Source of the DNA: Brachybacterium equifaecis
GTDB taxonomy: Bacteria > Actinomycetota > Actinomycetes > Actinomycetales > Dermabacteraceae
Assembly (NCBI RefSeq): GCF_023509525.1
Contig: NZ_JAKNCJ010000010.1
Location: forward strand, 1-64,000
Reading direction: 5' to 3'
DNA: 64,000 bases
The stretch's first letter is position 1; every line of letters begins with the position of its first letter. The notes under the pieces are model-generated. The model worked only from the letters and a program-made list of their open reading frames with translations. It was not told the DNA's origin and ran no database searches. The position numbers and the translations under genes are program-made. Of the stretch, positions 8,003 through 16,665 are shown in pieces.

Positions 8003-9835
8003 TCAGCGCCCCGACGGGTCCTCGCGCAGCAGCCCGGCGAGCCCTGCCTGCAGGGCGAAGTCGGGGCTCTGCGCGACGACCTCGTCGAAGGTGCCGACGA
8101 CCTCGACCGTCCCGTCCTTCATGAAGCAGATCTGGTCGGCCCCGCGCACGGTGGAGAGCCGGTGCGCCACGGAGATCACAGTGACGTCCCCGGCGAGCTC
8201 GGCGAGCGCCTTCGAGACGGCCGCCTCGGTCGAGGAGTCCAGGGCGCTGGTGGCCTCGTCGAGCACGAGCACGAGCGGATCCGCGTAGAGCGCGCGGGCG
8301 ATGCCCAGGCGCTGGCGCTGGCCGCCGGACAGTGCGATCCCGCGCTCCCCGACCTTCTCGTGGATCCCGCCCGGGCGGGCGAGCACGGCGTCCAGGAGCT
8401 GCGCGCGCTCCAGCGCGGCCCGGACACGGTCCTCGTCGGCGTCATCGCTCCAGGTCAGGGCGACGTTCTGGGCGAAGGTGCCGTCGAAGATGGTGACGTC
8501 CTGCGGCACATAGCCGACGCGGGCCCGCCAGGTCGCGAGCACCTCGCGCAGATCCGTGCCGTCGAGCAGTATCTCGCCGTGCGAGGGCACCAGCAGTCCC
8601 AGCAGCAGGTCGATGAGCGTGGACTTGCCGGCCCCAGAGCTGCCGACGATCCCCATCGTCGAGCCGATCGGGATGCGCAGGTCGACGCCCTGCAGAGCCG
8701 GCGCGGCGGCGCCCGGATAGGTGAAGGCGACATCGCGCACCTCGAGCAGCGCCGGGTGCTCCTGGAGGGGTGCGCGGCCGATGCTCTCGGCCTGCTGGAC
8801 GAAGCTCTTCGCGTCGTTGATATCGCGCACGACCGCCTCGGCGTGGGTGAGCGCGGCGTTCATCTGGTTGGTGTTGGACTGCATGGCGGTGATCGCGGGG
8901 ATCATCTTGAACCCGCCGAGCCCGAAGATCGCGACCGCCGTGAGCGCCGCATCCATCGAGCCGCCGCTCACCAGCAGCGAGACCCCGCCGACCACGAGCA
9001 CCCCGCCGATCAGCGCGATGTCCACGATGAAGCGCGGCACGGACTGGAAGAAGCGGATGTCGGCGCGGGTGCGCGCGGCGGCGCGCTGGTAGCCGTAGAC
9101 GGTCTTCGCGACCTCTCCGGCCTTGTCGCGCAGGGTGATCTCCTTGAGCGCCGAGATCATCTCCGAGACGATCGAGACCATGCCCACGCCCGCCAGGCGG
9201 TTCTCGTACCCGGCCTGGTACGAGCGGCGCGAGACGACGAGATACATCGCCAGCGCCACCAGTCCGAGATACACGAAGGTGACGAGGGCCGTCAGCGGGG
9301 CGGCGAAGATCAGCACCGCGAGCGCGCCGAGGAAGGTGATGAGGTTCGTCGGAGTCTGGGTCGAGGGGATGATGACGCCCGAGATCGTGTTCGCCATCCC
9401 GACGTCGACCATGCGCACGACCTGCGCCGACGTGCGCGAGAGGCGCTCGGTCCACGGCGCCCGGATGTACGCCTCGAAGAGCTGCGAGCCGATGATCTGC
9501 TCGAATTCGGCGAAGCGCCGGGTGGCTCGTCGCTGCAGCAGGATGTTCAGCACGGCCTTCACGACCATGAGCATCGCCGCGCCGACGAGCAGCGGGATCG
9601 CCCAGGTCTCGGGCAGCGCGCCGATGAGCGGGATCCGGAAGGAGCCGCCGCTCATGATGCCCGTGAGCACGAGGGTCATGATCAGCAGAGAGATCGTGTC
9701 CAGCACGGCGAGCGCGGCATTGGCCAGCGAGAAGAAGCGGATGAAGCGCCGGGCCTCCGCAGGGAGCATCGGGATCAGCTCGCGCAGGACCGACCGGACC
9801 TTGCCCACCATGCCTCCAGCACGCTCTCGTCTCAT
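8003..9835 (-). CDS. ABC exporter, fused membrane and ATPase domains (flippase candidate)
   Basis: A 610-residue half-transporter. Residues about 25-330 form a six-helix type I exporter membrane domain, with hydrophobic blocks such as AVLDTISLLIMTLVLTGIM. The ATPase half has Walker A GSSGAGKSTL, signature LSGGQRQRLGIARAL, Walker B VLVLDEATSALD and the H-loop in VISVAHRLSTV. Members near glycosyltransferases (PglK/MsbA type) flip or export lipid-linked sugars, which fits here but is inferred. Start choice is unsure: the ATG at 9835 lacks a ribosome site, and an ATG at 9811 has GGAGG too close. A TACGAT box at 9865-9870 may be its promoter. Confidence 0.85.
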   Translation of the reverse strand: MRRERAGGMVGKVRSVLRELIPMLPAEARRFIRFFSLANAALAVLDTISLLIMTLVLTGIMSGGSFRIPLIGALPETWAIPLLVGAAMLMVVKAVLNILLQRRATRRFAEFEQIIGSQLFEAYIRAPWTERLSRTSAQVVRMVDVGMANTISGVIIPSTQTPTNLITFLGALAVLIFAAPLTALVTFVYLGLVALAMYLVVSRRSYQAGYENRLAGVGMVSIVSEMISALKEITLRDKAGEVAKTVYGYQRAAARTRADIRFFQSVPRFIVDIALIGGVLVVGGVSLLVSGGSMDAALTAVAIFGLGGFKMIPAITAMQSNTNQMNAALTHAEAVVRDINDAKSFVQQAESIGRAPLQEHPALLEVRDVAFTYPGAAAPALQGVDLRIPIGSTMGIVGSSGAGKSTLIDLLLGLLVPSHGEILLDGTDLREVLATWRARVGYVPQDVTIFDGTFAQNVALTWSDDADEDRVRAALERAQLLDAVLARPGGIHEKVGERGIALSGGQRQRLGIARALYADPLVLVLDEATSALDSSTEAAVSKALAELAGDVTVISVAHRLSTVRGADQICFMKDGTVEVVGTFDEVVAQSPDFALQAGLAGLLREDPSGR

Positions 9836-9912
9836 GGCGGTGCGCGCAACGCCGCCGAGCGGTCATCGTACCGTCGCGTCCTGCCCGTCCCGGCGGCCCG
9901 ACCTGCGGATGG

Positions 9913-9918
9913 CAGGAT
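9913..9918 (+). promoter_or_regulatory. putative -10 box, leaderless GT4 transcript
   Basis: CAGGAT, 6 nt before the GTG at 9925. It departs from the TA start of the consensus, but the spacing equals the other leaderless genes here. Confidence 0.3.
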
Positions 9919-9924
9919 GGTCAC

Positions 9925-11127
9925 GTGCTCGTCACCATCGTCACCACCTGGTTCCCCACGGCCGCTCGGCCCGCCGTCGGCCCGTTCGTCCTGCGGGATG
10001 CACGGGCGATCGCTGCGACCTCCGGCTCCCGGGTGCGCGTGGTGCATCTCATCCCGCCCTCGGATCTCGCGGCCGACGGCGGCGCGGCCCGCATCGCGGT
10101 ACCCGTGCGGGCTCAGAGCGCCCTGCCGGCAGCGCGCGAGGGCACGGGGGCCGACGAAGGAAGCATCGAGGTGCTGCGGATCCCCTTCGCCCCGCAGGAT
10201 CCGCGCACCTGGGCGGGTGCTCGCGCACCGCTGGCCGCGGCGCTGCGCGGGAGCGACGCGGTCCATTCGATGGCGATCTCCTCGCTGCTCGCGCTGCGCA
10301 TGGTGCAGGTCCCCGCGCCCTGGGTCCACACCGAGCACTGGTCGGCGCTGACCACCCCGGCGAGCGCGCCCGCGCACCTGCGCGCGGCCATCCCCGTCTT
10401 CCGTCGCCTGCTGCGCAGGCCGGACACGGTGACCGCGGTCTGCGAGTTCCTCGCCGCGCCGATCCGCGCAGAGCGCGGCCCTCGGCCGGTCGCCGTGGTC
10501 CCCTGCATCGTGGACCCGGTCCCGCTCACCCCGCGACGCGACCGGTCCGACGGCACGCTGCGCCTGGTCTCCACCGGGGCGCTGATCGAGCGCAAGGATC
10601 CCCTGGTCGCGGTGCGCGTCGTGGCCGAGCTCGCCCGCCGCGGCGTCGATGCGCGCCTGGACTGGCTCGGCGACGGACCGCTGCGCAGCGCGACCGAGGA
10701 GGAGGCGCGCGCGCTGGGGATCGCCGATCGCATCACCCTGCGGGGTCAGGTCGCCGCCGACGAGGTGCTGCGGACGGTCGCGGAGGGCACCGACCTGTTC
10801 TTCGGCCCCACCCGGGCCGACAACTTCTTCGTCGGCGCAGCCGAGGCCCTCGTCGCGGGGCGCCCGGTGGTGCTCGGCGCCACGGGCGGCCAGGGCGAGT
10901 ACGTCGACCCGGCCGTCGGGGAGCTCGTCGGCGTCCAGGATCCTCGCGCCTACGCGGACGCGATCCAGCGCGTGGACGCGGCGACCCGCGACCTCTCGAG
11001 CGAGCAGATCTCCGAGACCATCGGGGAGCGCTTCTCGACCCCCGTCGTCGGCGCGCAGTATCGGGAGGTGCTGGAGGAGACATGCGAGCGCGGCAGCGGA
11101 CCTCGAGTCTGGACGGGCCGCGCATGA
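9925..11127 (+). CDS. Glycosyltransferase family 4
   Basis: A 400-residue GT-B enzyme. The N-terminal half begins LVTIVTTWFPTAARPAVGPF, the acceptor-domain opening seen in GT4 proteins, and includes WVHTEHWSALTTP. The C-terminal half has LVSTGALIERKDPLVAVRVV, WLGDGPLRSATEEEARALGI and FFGPTRADNFFVGAAEALVA, the donor-binding stretch with its E-x7-E-like spacing. The GTG start leaves the family N-terminus intact. Its stop overlaps the next gene's start by 4 bp, so this enzyme and the following GT2 are made together and probably act on the same glycan. Confidence 0.86.
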   Translation: MLVTIVTTWFPTAARPAVGPFVLRDARAIAATSGSRVRVVHLIPPSDLAADGGAARIAVPVRAQSALPAAREGTGADEGSIEVLRIPFAPQDPRTWAGARAPLAAALRGSDAVHSMAISSLLALRMVQVPAPWVHTEHWSALTTPASAPAHLRAAIPVFRRLLRRPDTVTAVCEFLAAPIRAERGPRPVAVVPCIVDPVPLTPRRDRSDGTLRLVSTGALIERKDPLVAVRVVAELARRGVDARLDWLGDGPLRSATEEEARALGIADRITLRGQVAADEVLRTVAEGTDLFFGPTRADNFFVGAAEALVAGRPVVLGATGGQGEYVDPAVGELVGVQDPRAYADAIQRVDAATRDLSSEQISETIGERFSTPVVGAQYREVLEETCERGSGPRVWTGRA

Positions 11128-12254
11128 GCCGCAGCGCGGTCGACACCGAGATCATCATCGCCTGCCACTCGGTGCAGCGTCCGCTGGCGGATGCGGTCCG
11201 CAGCGTGCTCACCGGCGCCGGCGAGCACATCGGCGTGCGGGTGGTCGCGCACAACATCTCCGGCGCGCAGCTGCTCGCGCAGATTCCCGCGCACCTGCAC
11301 GAGCGGGTCCGCCTCCAGGAGCTCCACGACGGCCTGCGCAGCCCCGCCGGTCCCTTCCAGGCCGGGCTCGACTCCTCGACCTGCGAGTTCGTCGGCATCA
11401 TGGGGTCCGACGACGTCCTCGAGCCCGGCGCCGCCGACCGCTGGCGCGCGCTGCTGCGCTCGAGCCGGGCCGACGCCGTCCTCGCCCGGATCCAGCGGGA
11501 GGGGGCCCGCTTCCCGGTGCCGACTCCTCCGGCCCGGCCCGGCACGCTGCTGCGCTCCGCCCTCGGCGCGCCTTGGGTCCTCGACCCCCTGAGGGACCGG
11601 TCGGTGTACCGCTCCGCCCCGCTCGGGCTGATGCGCATCGCAGTGCTGCGCGAGCTCGGACTCGCACTCACCCCGGGACTGCCCGTCGGCGAGGACGTCG
11701 ACCTCACCACGCGGCTCGTACTGCGCGCCCGCGTGCTGCATGACGCCTCCGGCCCCGCCTACGTGGTCCGCGCCGGCGCCCACGACCGCACCACGTTCGT
11801 CCCGCACCCCCTGCCCGTGCAGCTCGCGTTCTTCGACACCGTCCTGCAGGCGGATCTCGCACCTGAGGAGCGCCATCTCGTGGCGCTCAAGCTGCTGCGG
11901 ATCCACGTGTTCTCCGCGCTCGTGGTGCGCGAGAGGACGGAGATGTGGAGCGCGCAGGACCGCGCCGACCTCGCCCGCATCACCGCCCGGCTGCTGCGGG
12001 AGCACCCGGACGTCCCCCGCGATCTGTCCCTGGCCGACGCGCGGCTGGCCGCGGCGTGCCTCTCCCCCGCGGTGCCGACCGCGCGGCTGCTCGACCTGGC
12101 CCGGGCGCGACGCCGCCACGGCCGTCCCGCGACCCTGCTGCCCGCCGATCCCCGCCGGATCCTCGCACGCCAGGGCGCCCTGCGCACGGCCGCAGCGAGC
12201 GCCGCGGCGATGCTGGCGCCCCGCACCGGCGGCGGCCCACGCTCCGGCTCCTAG
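11124..12254 (+). CDS. Glycosyltransferase family 2
   Basis: A 376-residue GT-A transferase: VDTEIIIACHSVQRPLADAV, FVGIMGSDDVLEPGAADRW with the metal-binding SDD, and LPVGEDVDLTTRLVL with the catalytic acidic residues. It is a paralogue of the gene at 5544, sharing SPAGPFQAGLDSS and the SAPLGLMRIAVL block. The start is ambiguous: the ATG at 11124 overlaps the previous stop (ATGA), while an in-frame ATG at 11082 has GGAGG 4 nt upstream and would add 14 residues. The gene ends in the palindrome CTAG shared with the convergent neighbour. Confidence 0.84.
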   Translation: MSRSAVDTEIIIACHSVQRPLADAVRSVLTGAGEHIGVRVVAHNISGAQLLAQIPAHLHERVRLQELHDGLRSPAGPFQAGLDSSTCEFVGIMGSDDVLEPGAADRWRALLRSSRADAVLARIQREGARFPVPTPPARPGTLLRSALGAPWVLDPLRDRSVYRSAPLGLMRIAVLRELGLALTPGLPVGEDVDLTTRLVLRARVLHDASGPAYVVRAGAHDRTTFVPHPLPVQLAFFDTVLQADLAPEERHLVALKLLRIHVFSALVVRERTEMWSAQDRADLARITARLLREHPDVPRDLSLADARLAAACLSPAVPTARLLDLARARRRHGRPATLLPADPRRILARQGALRTAAASAAAMLAPRTGGGPRSGS

Positions 12255-13627
12255 AGGATCTCCTCCCGCTGCACGCCGTCGGGCGGCAGCGGGATGCTCA
12301 GCGCGTCGCGCATCCGGTGGAAGCCGAACTCGTAAAGGCAGGCGAACCACACGACTGCAGCCGCATGATTCGAGGCGAACTCCATGTCGGGGTGGCGCCC
12401 CAGCAGAAGTCGGCGCAGGCCCACGTGGGAGATGTCGAAGGGCATGTCCCGCAGCTCGGTGACCTCCCAGAAGTCCTGCGAGGCGGGAGCGGCGGTGCGC
12501 AGCTCGTCCCAGCTGAGGCTGACGCGCGCGAGGTAGGAGAAGCAGGGCTGCATGCGCAAGTGGTCCAGGAAGAATCCGGTCGCGATCTGCTCGCGCACGG
12601 CGCCGAGGTCGCGCGAGGAGCTTCCGAGCGACAGCTCCTCGTGCATGCCCCGCACGGAGGACAGCCGCGGATCGATCCGGCCCTCCCCGTCGACGTCGTC
12701 CGGCGTCATGCCCTCGGCCACGATGTGGACCTTGGCCCGAGTCCGCGGTGCGGACGGATCGGTGCCGGCGATCATCGACCGCCCGCGCACCCCCAGCACC
12801 AGGCGATTGTCAGATGTGACCACCGCTGTCCCGCATCCCACCTTTGCGAGGAAGGGGAGGTGTCCGAGGTCCTCAAGCGAGTGCACGTCCAGTCCCCACG
12901 CCTCCCGCAGAGAGCGGCCGCCCGTGGACGGCGCCTCGAGCGGAGCGTCGAGATCCGCTCCGGTCGCGAGGAAGCGGTAATAGGTGGATCTCGCGGCCGT
13001 CAGCCGATAGACGGGCCGGCGCCGGTCGCCACTGCGCTCGAGAGCGATGCGGGCCGCGCGGAGATCCACGCAGGCATCGTCGGTCAGGGCGATGGACAGC
13101 TCCCGCGCGCGAGCCTCAGCCGCAGGGACCCGCAACCGATAGGCGTCCCGGGCGATCGCATCCTCCTCGCGCTCCGCAGCGAAGCCCGGTTCCCACTCCA
13201 TCGCGGCGCTCTCCGTCCACTCCCGACCGTGGCCCGCCGAGGCGATCACGGCGATACCGGGGATCCGCATCGCGCCGACCGAGAGGCTGCCGCTGCGCCA
13301 CGCGCTCGCGTCGAAGCGCCGCAGCGTCTCCGCTTCCCGGTGGGCACGCAGCTGGGCGCGGAAGGCGACGAGGGCGATCCCGAGGGAAGCGGTGATGGTC
13401 AGCAGCGTCCCGATCAGGGCCACCGCCATCTCCCGCCAGTACGTGCCGTCGACGGTGCCGTAGGTGTAGAGGAGGAAGGTGACCGCGAACATCGCGACGA
13501 GAGCGCAGAAGATCAGCGCGGGGCGCAGCATCCACCACGACTGGTTCATCCGCGCGCGCAGCCGCGCGCTGCGGCTCATCTGCTCGGGCACGACGGCGGC
13601 GTTCGCGCCGGGGTTCGGGGAGGGCAT
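12251..13627 (-). CDS. Membrane protein with degenerate Nudix-like domain, function unknown
   Basis: A 458-residue protein I cannot assign. Two membrane helices lie at about 34-57 and 66-90, followed by RAQLRAHREAETLRRFD, so the rest is probably cytosolic. Residues about 264-340 resemble a Nudix hydrolase: strand CGTAVVTSDNRLVLGVRGRS, later the helix RGMHEELSLG (326-335). In true Nudix boxes this reads RE-x-x-EE; here the first glutamate is Gly, though the EE pair remains. It may bind rather than cleave a nucleotide sugar or diphosphate. It has its own TAGGAT box 6 nt upstream, downstream of the polytopic membrane protein. Confidence 0.7.
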   Translation of the reverse strand: MPSPNPGANAAVVPEQMSRSARLRARMNQSWWMLRPALIFCALVAMFAVTFLLYTYGTVDGTYWREMAVALIGTLLTITASLGIALVAFRAQLRAHREAETLRRFDASAWRSGSLSVGAMRIPGIAVIASAGHGREWTESAAMEWEPGFAAEREEDAIARDAYRLRVPAAEARARELSIALTDDACVDLRAARIALERSGDRRRPVYRLTAARSTYYRFLATGADLDAPLEAPSTGGRSLREAWGLDVHSLEDLGHLPFLAKVGCGTAVVTSDNRLVLGVRGRSMIAGTDPSAPRTRAKVHIVAEGMTPDDVDGEGRIDPRLSSVRGMHEELSLGSSSRDLGAVREQIATGFFLDHLRMQPCFSYLARVSLSWDELRTAAPASQDFWEVTELRDMPFDISHVGLRRLLLGRHPDMEFASNHAAAVVWFACLYEFGFHRMRDALSIPLPPDGVQREEIL

Positions 13628-13633
13628 GGGCCG

Positions 13634-13639
13634 ATCCTA
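13634..13639 (-). promoter_or_regulatory. putative -10 box, leaderless transcript of the Nudix-like membrane protein
   Basis: TAGGAT, 6 nt before the ATG at 13627, with no ribosome-binding site. It lets this gene be expressed apart from the operon upstream. Confidence 0.5.
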
Positions 13640-13664
13640 GTGAGGTCTCCGCGCGAGCGGCCGG

Positions 13665-15662
13665 TCAGCAGGGCAGGTCGAGGCGGTACAGGCGGTACAG
13701 CCCGTCCGGGCTCTGGGCGACGAGAGTCTGGCCGGTCGGGTAGAAGCGATCCAGCGCCCCGTAGACCTGGCGGTGCAGCGGGCTCATGATGAGCCCTGCG
13801 CGGAACGGCGAGCGGTCCTCGTAGAAGTAGACCTCCTCGCCGAAGCCACGGAGCGTCCTGCACACCTCGGGGTCGGTGAGGATGTCGTCCCCCCGGGTCG
13901 CGAGGAGCATCTGCGTGGGCGTCGAGGGGTATCCGCCGTGCGGGAACACCACGCTGCGGTCGCCCAGGCTGTAGAACATCGGCGTGCCGTCGGAGGGGAC
14001 ACCGAGCACCACGGCCGTGCGGGGGATCTGCGCGGAGGACTCCTCGATGAAGTCGCGCTCCTCGCTGCTCACGTAGGCCACGAGATACCCATCGCGATGC
14101 AGCGAGAGCTCGAGCAGCCGCGGCATGCGCATCCAGTCCGTGGCCGTGAGGGCCACCGGTGCGAGCAGCGCGGCTGCGATCCCCAGGCCGAGGGCGGCGC
14201 GCAGCGCGGGGGCGCGCCGCCGCAGCCAGGGCACGATCGCGGCCAGACCGATCGCCGCGAGCGCGATCGCCGTCATGGTGAACATCGGCAGGATGCGCTC
14301 GCGCGCCTGGAACCAGGGATTCGCGAGCGAGGAGATCGGAAGGAACGGGATCATCGCCCCGAGCGCGATGACGAACGTCGCGATCAGGTGGATCACCAGC
14401 GCCAGCCCCAGCGTGGTGCGCCGCCGCAGCACGCTCACGACGCCGACCAGGGTCAGCAGGTAGACCGGCACCACGAACAGCAGCTTGAGCGGGATGACCG
14501 TCAGGCGCGGCCGATCGGCGAGCATGGTCATGACGACCGCGGGGCCCGACATCCACGGCTTGACCGTCTGCGCCATCGATCGCAGGAGGGTCGCACCGAC
14601 GACGTCGTAGACCACGAGCACCGCGAGGCAGGCGCCGAGTCCTGCGAGCGCGAGCCGGCGCCGCGTGCGCAGCTGGCGCACCAGGACCGCCACCGCGATG
14701 CACCAGGCGAGCACGGCGGCCGAGAAAGCCATCGAGGGGTGGACGCAGATCGCGCCGCCCACGATCAGAGCGACCGGCAGCGCGGACACGACGGTGCCGG
14801 TCGGCCCCACCGAGGATCGCGCGATGCCCTCCCGCACGCGCCGCACCGTCAGCAGCGCGGCCGCCATCACGGCGGGCAGGAGGGAGGAGGCGAACGCGTT
14901 CGGCCACAGGCCCACGGTCAGCGCCATGAAGGGGATCGAGAAGAACAGGAAGACCGACGGCACGAGGAGACCGGCGATCAGCGCCCGCTGCCAGCGGGGG
15001 AAGGAGGCCGGCGTGAGGATCCACAGCAGGGAGGCCATCGCGGTCGCGCTGCTGCACAGCATCACGAGCACGCTCGCGTTCACTGCGCGCACGATCTCCC
15101 CGGGGACCAGCGAGGCGACCTGGTGGAAGAGGATCGGGTAGAAGGTGGGGCTGCCGTCGAACATGATCTCCAGCCCCGTGAACGGCGAGACGTCCCCGCG
15201 GTCCCGCACCAGCGCGACCGCGTTGTAGTGGAACATCGAGTCGAAGGAGCTGATCAGCGAGTTCAGCCCGGGAGAGATCCGGTACATGGGGACGAGCAGC
15301 ACGAGCGCCGCGACGAGCGCGGCGGCGCTCAGCACCGCCCCTCCCAGGAGACCGGCGGGAGCATCGTCCGGAACGGAGAGCACTCCCGTCCGCGCGCGGG
15401 CGACGCGGCCCACCAGCCCCCCTGCGAGTGCGACGACTGCGGTCCCCGCGCCTGCCGTCCCGAGGTTCCAGGGGATCCCCGCCAGGGGATACAGGAGCCC
15501 CAGCAGTGCGAACACGCCGGCCGTCATCGCCGGGGCGAAGCCGACCGCATAGGGCAGGCGGACGCGCGCGGCGAGGATGAGCGCCAGACCCGGGACGTAC
15601 AGCACCGCCCCGGCCACCAGGAGGACGATGATCGCGTCGGAGGTGACCTCTCCGGCGATCAT
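13665..15662 (-). CDS. Large polytopic membrane protein (DUF6541-like)
   Basis: A 665-residue integral membrane protein with roughly a dozen hydrophobic helices over residues 1-450, then a soluble C-terminal part of about 170 residues that includes SSEERDFIEESSAQIPRTAV, PMFYSLGDRSVVFPHGGYP and FYPTGQTLVAQSPDGLYRLY. The plan of a membrane core with an extracytoplasmic tail resembles GT-C-like proteins and the actinobacterial DUF6541 family found in polysaccharide clusters; I call it by overall pattern, not by catalytic residues. It starts 4 bp after the oxidoreductase gene, so it is translated from the same message as the aminosugar trio. It may act in transfer or polymerisation. Confidence 0.72.
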   Translation of the reverse strand: MIAGEVTSDAIIVLLVAGAVLYVPGLALILAARVRLPYAVGFAPAMTAGVFALLGLLYPLAGIPWNLGTAGAGTAVVALAGGLVGRVARARTGVLSVPDDAPAGLLGGAVLSAAALVAALVLLVPMYRISPGLNSLISSFDSMFHYNAVALVRDRGDVSPFTGLEIMFDGSPTFYPILFHQVASLVPGEIVRAVNASVLVMLCSSATAMASLLWILTPASFPRWQRALIAGLLVPSVFLFFSIPFMALTVGLWPNAFASSLLPAVMAAALLTVRRVREGIARSSVGPTGTVVSALPVALIVGGAICVHPSMAFSAAVLAWCIAVAVLVRQLRTRRRLALAGLGACLAVLVVYDVVGATLLRSMAQTVKPWMSGPAVVMTMLADRPRLTVIPLKLLFVVPVYLLTLVGVVSVLRRRTTLGLALVIHLIATFVIALGAMIPFLPISSLANPWFQARERILPMFTMTAIALAAIGLAAIVPWLRRRAPALRAALGLGIAAALLAPVALTATDWMRMPRLLELSLHRDGYLVAYVSSEERDFIEESSAQIPRTAVVLGVPSDGTPMFYSLGDRSVVFPHGGYPSTPTQMLLATRGDDILTDPEVCRTLRGFGEEVYFYEDRSPFRAGLIMSPLHRQVYGALDRFYPTGQTLVAQSPDGLYRLYRLDLPC

Positions 15663-15666
15663 GCGC

Positions 15667-16665
15667 TCACTGCTCCAGGCGGATGACCGCGCCCTCGCTC
15701 GCCGACTCCAGCACGGCCTCCACGGCCCGCACGGTCGCGAGCCCCTCGCGCATGGTGACGATGTTGTCGCCGCGCCCGAGGACCGCGTCGCGGAAGGCCT
15801 CGTGCTCGGTGCGCAGCGGCTCCGCGCGGTGCAGCGCGTAGCGCACCATGTCGCCCTCGCTCACGCCGCGGAAGGACTGCATCGACTCCCACGTGTTCTC
15901 GCGGGCTTCCGCGTTCGCGTAGAACGTGAGGTCAGCGGTGATGGTGTCGGCGACCAGCGCGCCGTTCTCCCCCGTCACCGCGGTGACGCGCTCCTTGAAC
16001 GGCGAGAGCCAGTTCACCAGATGGTTGGTGAGGGTGCCGCTCGCGAGGCGACCGGTGATCGAGACCATGTCCTCGTCCTCGCGCCCCGAGCGGCGGGTCG
16101 AGACGGCAGCGACCTCGGCGATGGGGCTCCCGGCGACCCAGGCGGTGAGGTCGAGATCGTGGGTGGCGAGGTCCTTGACGACGCCGACGTCGGCGATGCG
16201 CGCGGGGAACCCTCCCTGGCGGCGCGTGGCGATCTGGTAGATCTCCCCGAGCTGCCCCTCGGCGATCCGGCGCCGCATCTCCTGCAGGGCGGGGTTGTAG
16301 CGCTCGATGTAGCCGACGGCGCCGACGAGGCCCGCGCTCTCGAAGGCGCCCGCGATCTCCTCGGCCTCGTGGATGTCGAAGGCCAGCGGCTTCTCGACCA
16401 GGCAGTGCACTCCCGCCTCGGCGAAGGTGAGGGCAACGTCGCGGTGGAACTGCGTGGGCACGGCGACGACCGCGTAGTCGATCCCCGCCGCGACCAGCGC
16501 CTCGGCGCTCGGGAGCACCTCGAGACCGGGTGCGGCGCCGTGCGGATCGCCGTAGGCATCGGCGACGGCGACGAGCTCGACGCCGTCGATGGCGCGCAGG
16601 TTCCGCGCGTGGTGGCGGCCCATCATGCCGAGACCGATGAGCCCGGCGCGCAGGGGCGCGCTCAT
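15667..16665 (-). CDS. Gfo/Idh/MocA oxidoreductase, likely UDP-GlcNAcA 3-dehydrogenase (WbpB/WlbA type)
   Basis: A 332-residue NAD-dependent sugar oxidoreductase. Residues 7-30 form the Rossmann fold, GLIGLGMMGRHHARNLR; HCLVEKPLAFDIHEAEEI carries the catalytic lysine of the EKP motif, and YIERYNPALQEMRRRIAEGQ belongs to the substrate domain. With an aminotransferase and a hexapeptide N-acetyltransferase directly upstream, it matches the WbpB-WbpE-WbpD set that turns UDP-GlcNAc uronic acid into UDP-2,3-diacetamido-2,3-dideoxy-glucuronate. That substrate is inferred from the trio. It overlaps the aminotransferase stop by 4 bp and is translationally coupled. Confidence 0.85.
   Translation of the reverse strand: MSAPLRAGLIGLGMMGRHHARNLRAIDGVELVAVADAYGDPHGAAPGLEVLPSAEALVAAGIDYAVVAVPTQFHRDVALTFAEAGVHCLVEKPLAFDIHEAEEIAGAFESAGLVGAVGYIERYNPALQEMRRRIAEGQLGEIYQIATRRQGGFPARIADVGVVKDLATHDLDLTAWVAGSPIAEVAAVSTRRSGREDEDMVSITGRLASGTLTNHLVNWLSPFKERVTAVTGENGALVADTITADLTFYANAEARENTWESMQSFRGVSEGDMVRYALHRAEPLRTEHEAFRDAVLGRGDNIVTMREGLATVRAVEAVLESASEGAVIRLEQ

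Noticed and set aside
9123-11081. Long upstream extension of the second GT2 gene
   Set aside because: This region is the antisense of the ABC exporter and another frame of the GT4 gene; the GT2 fold begins after 11124.
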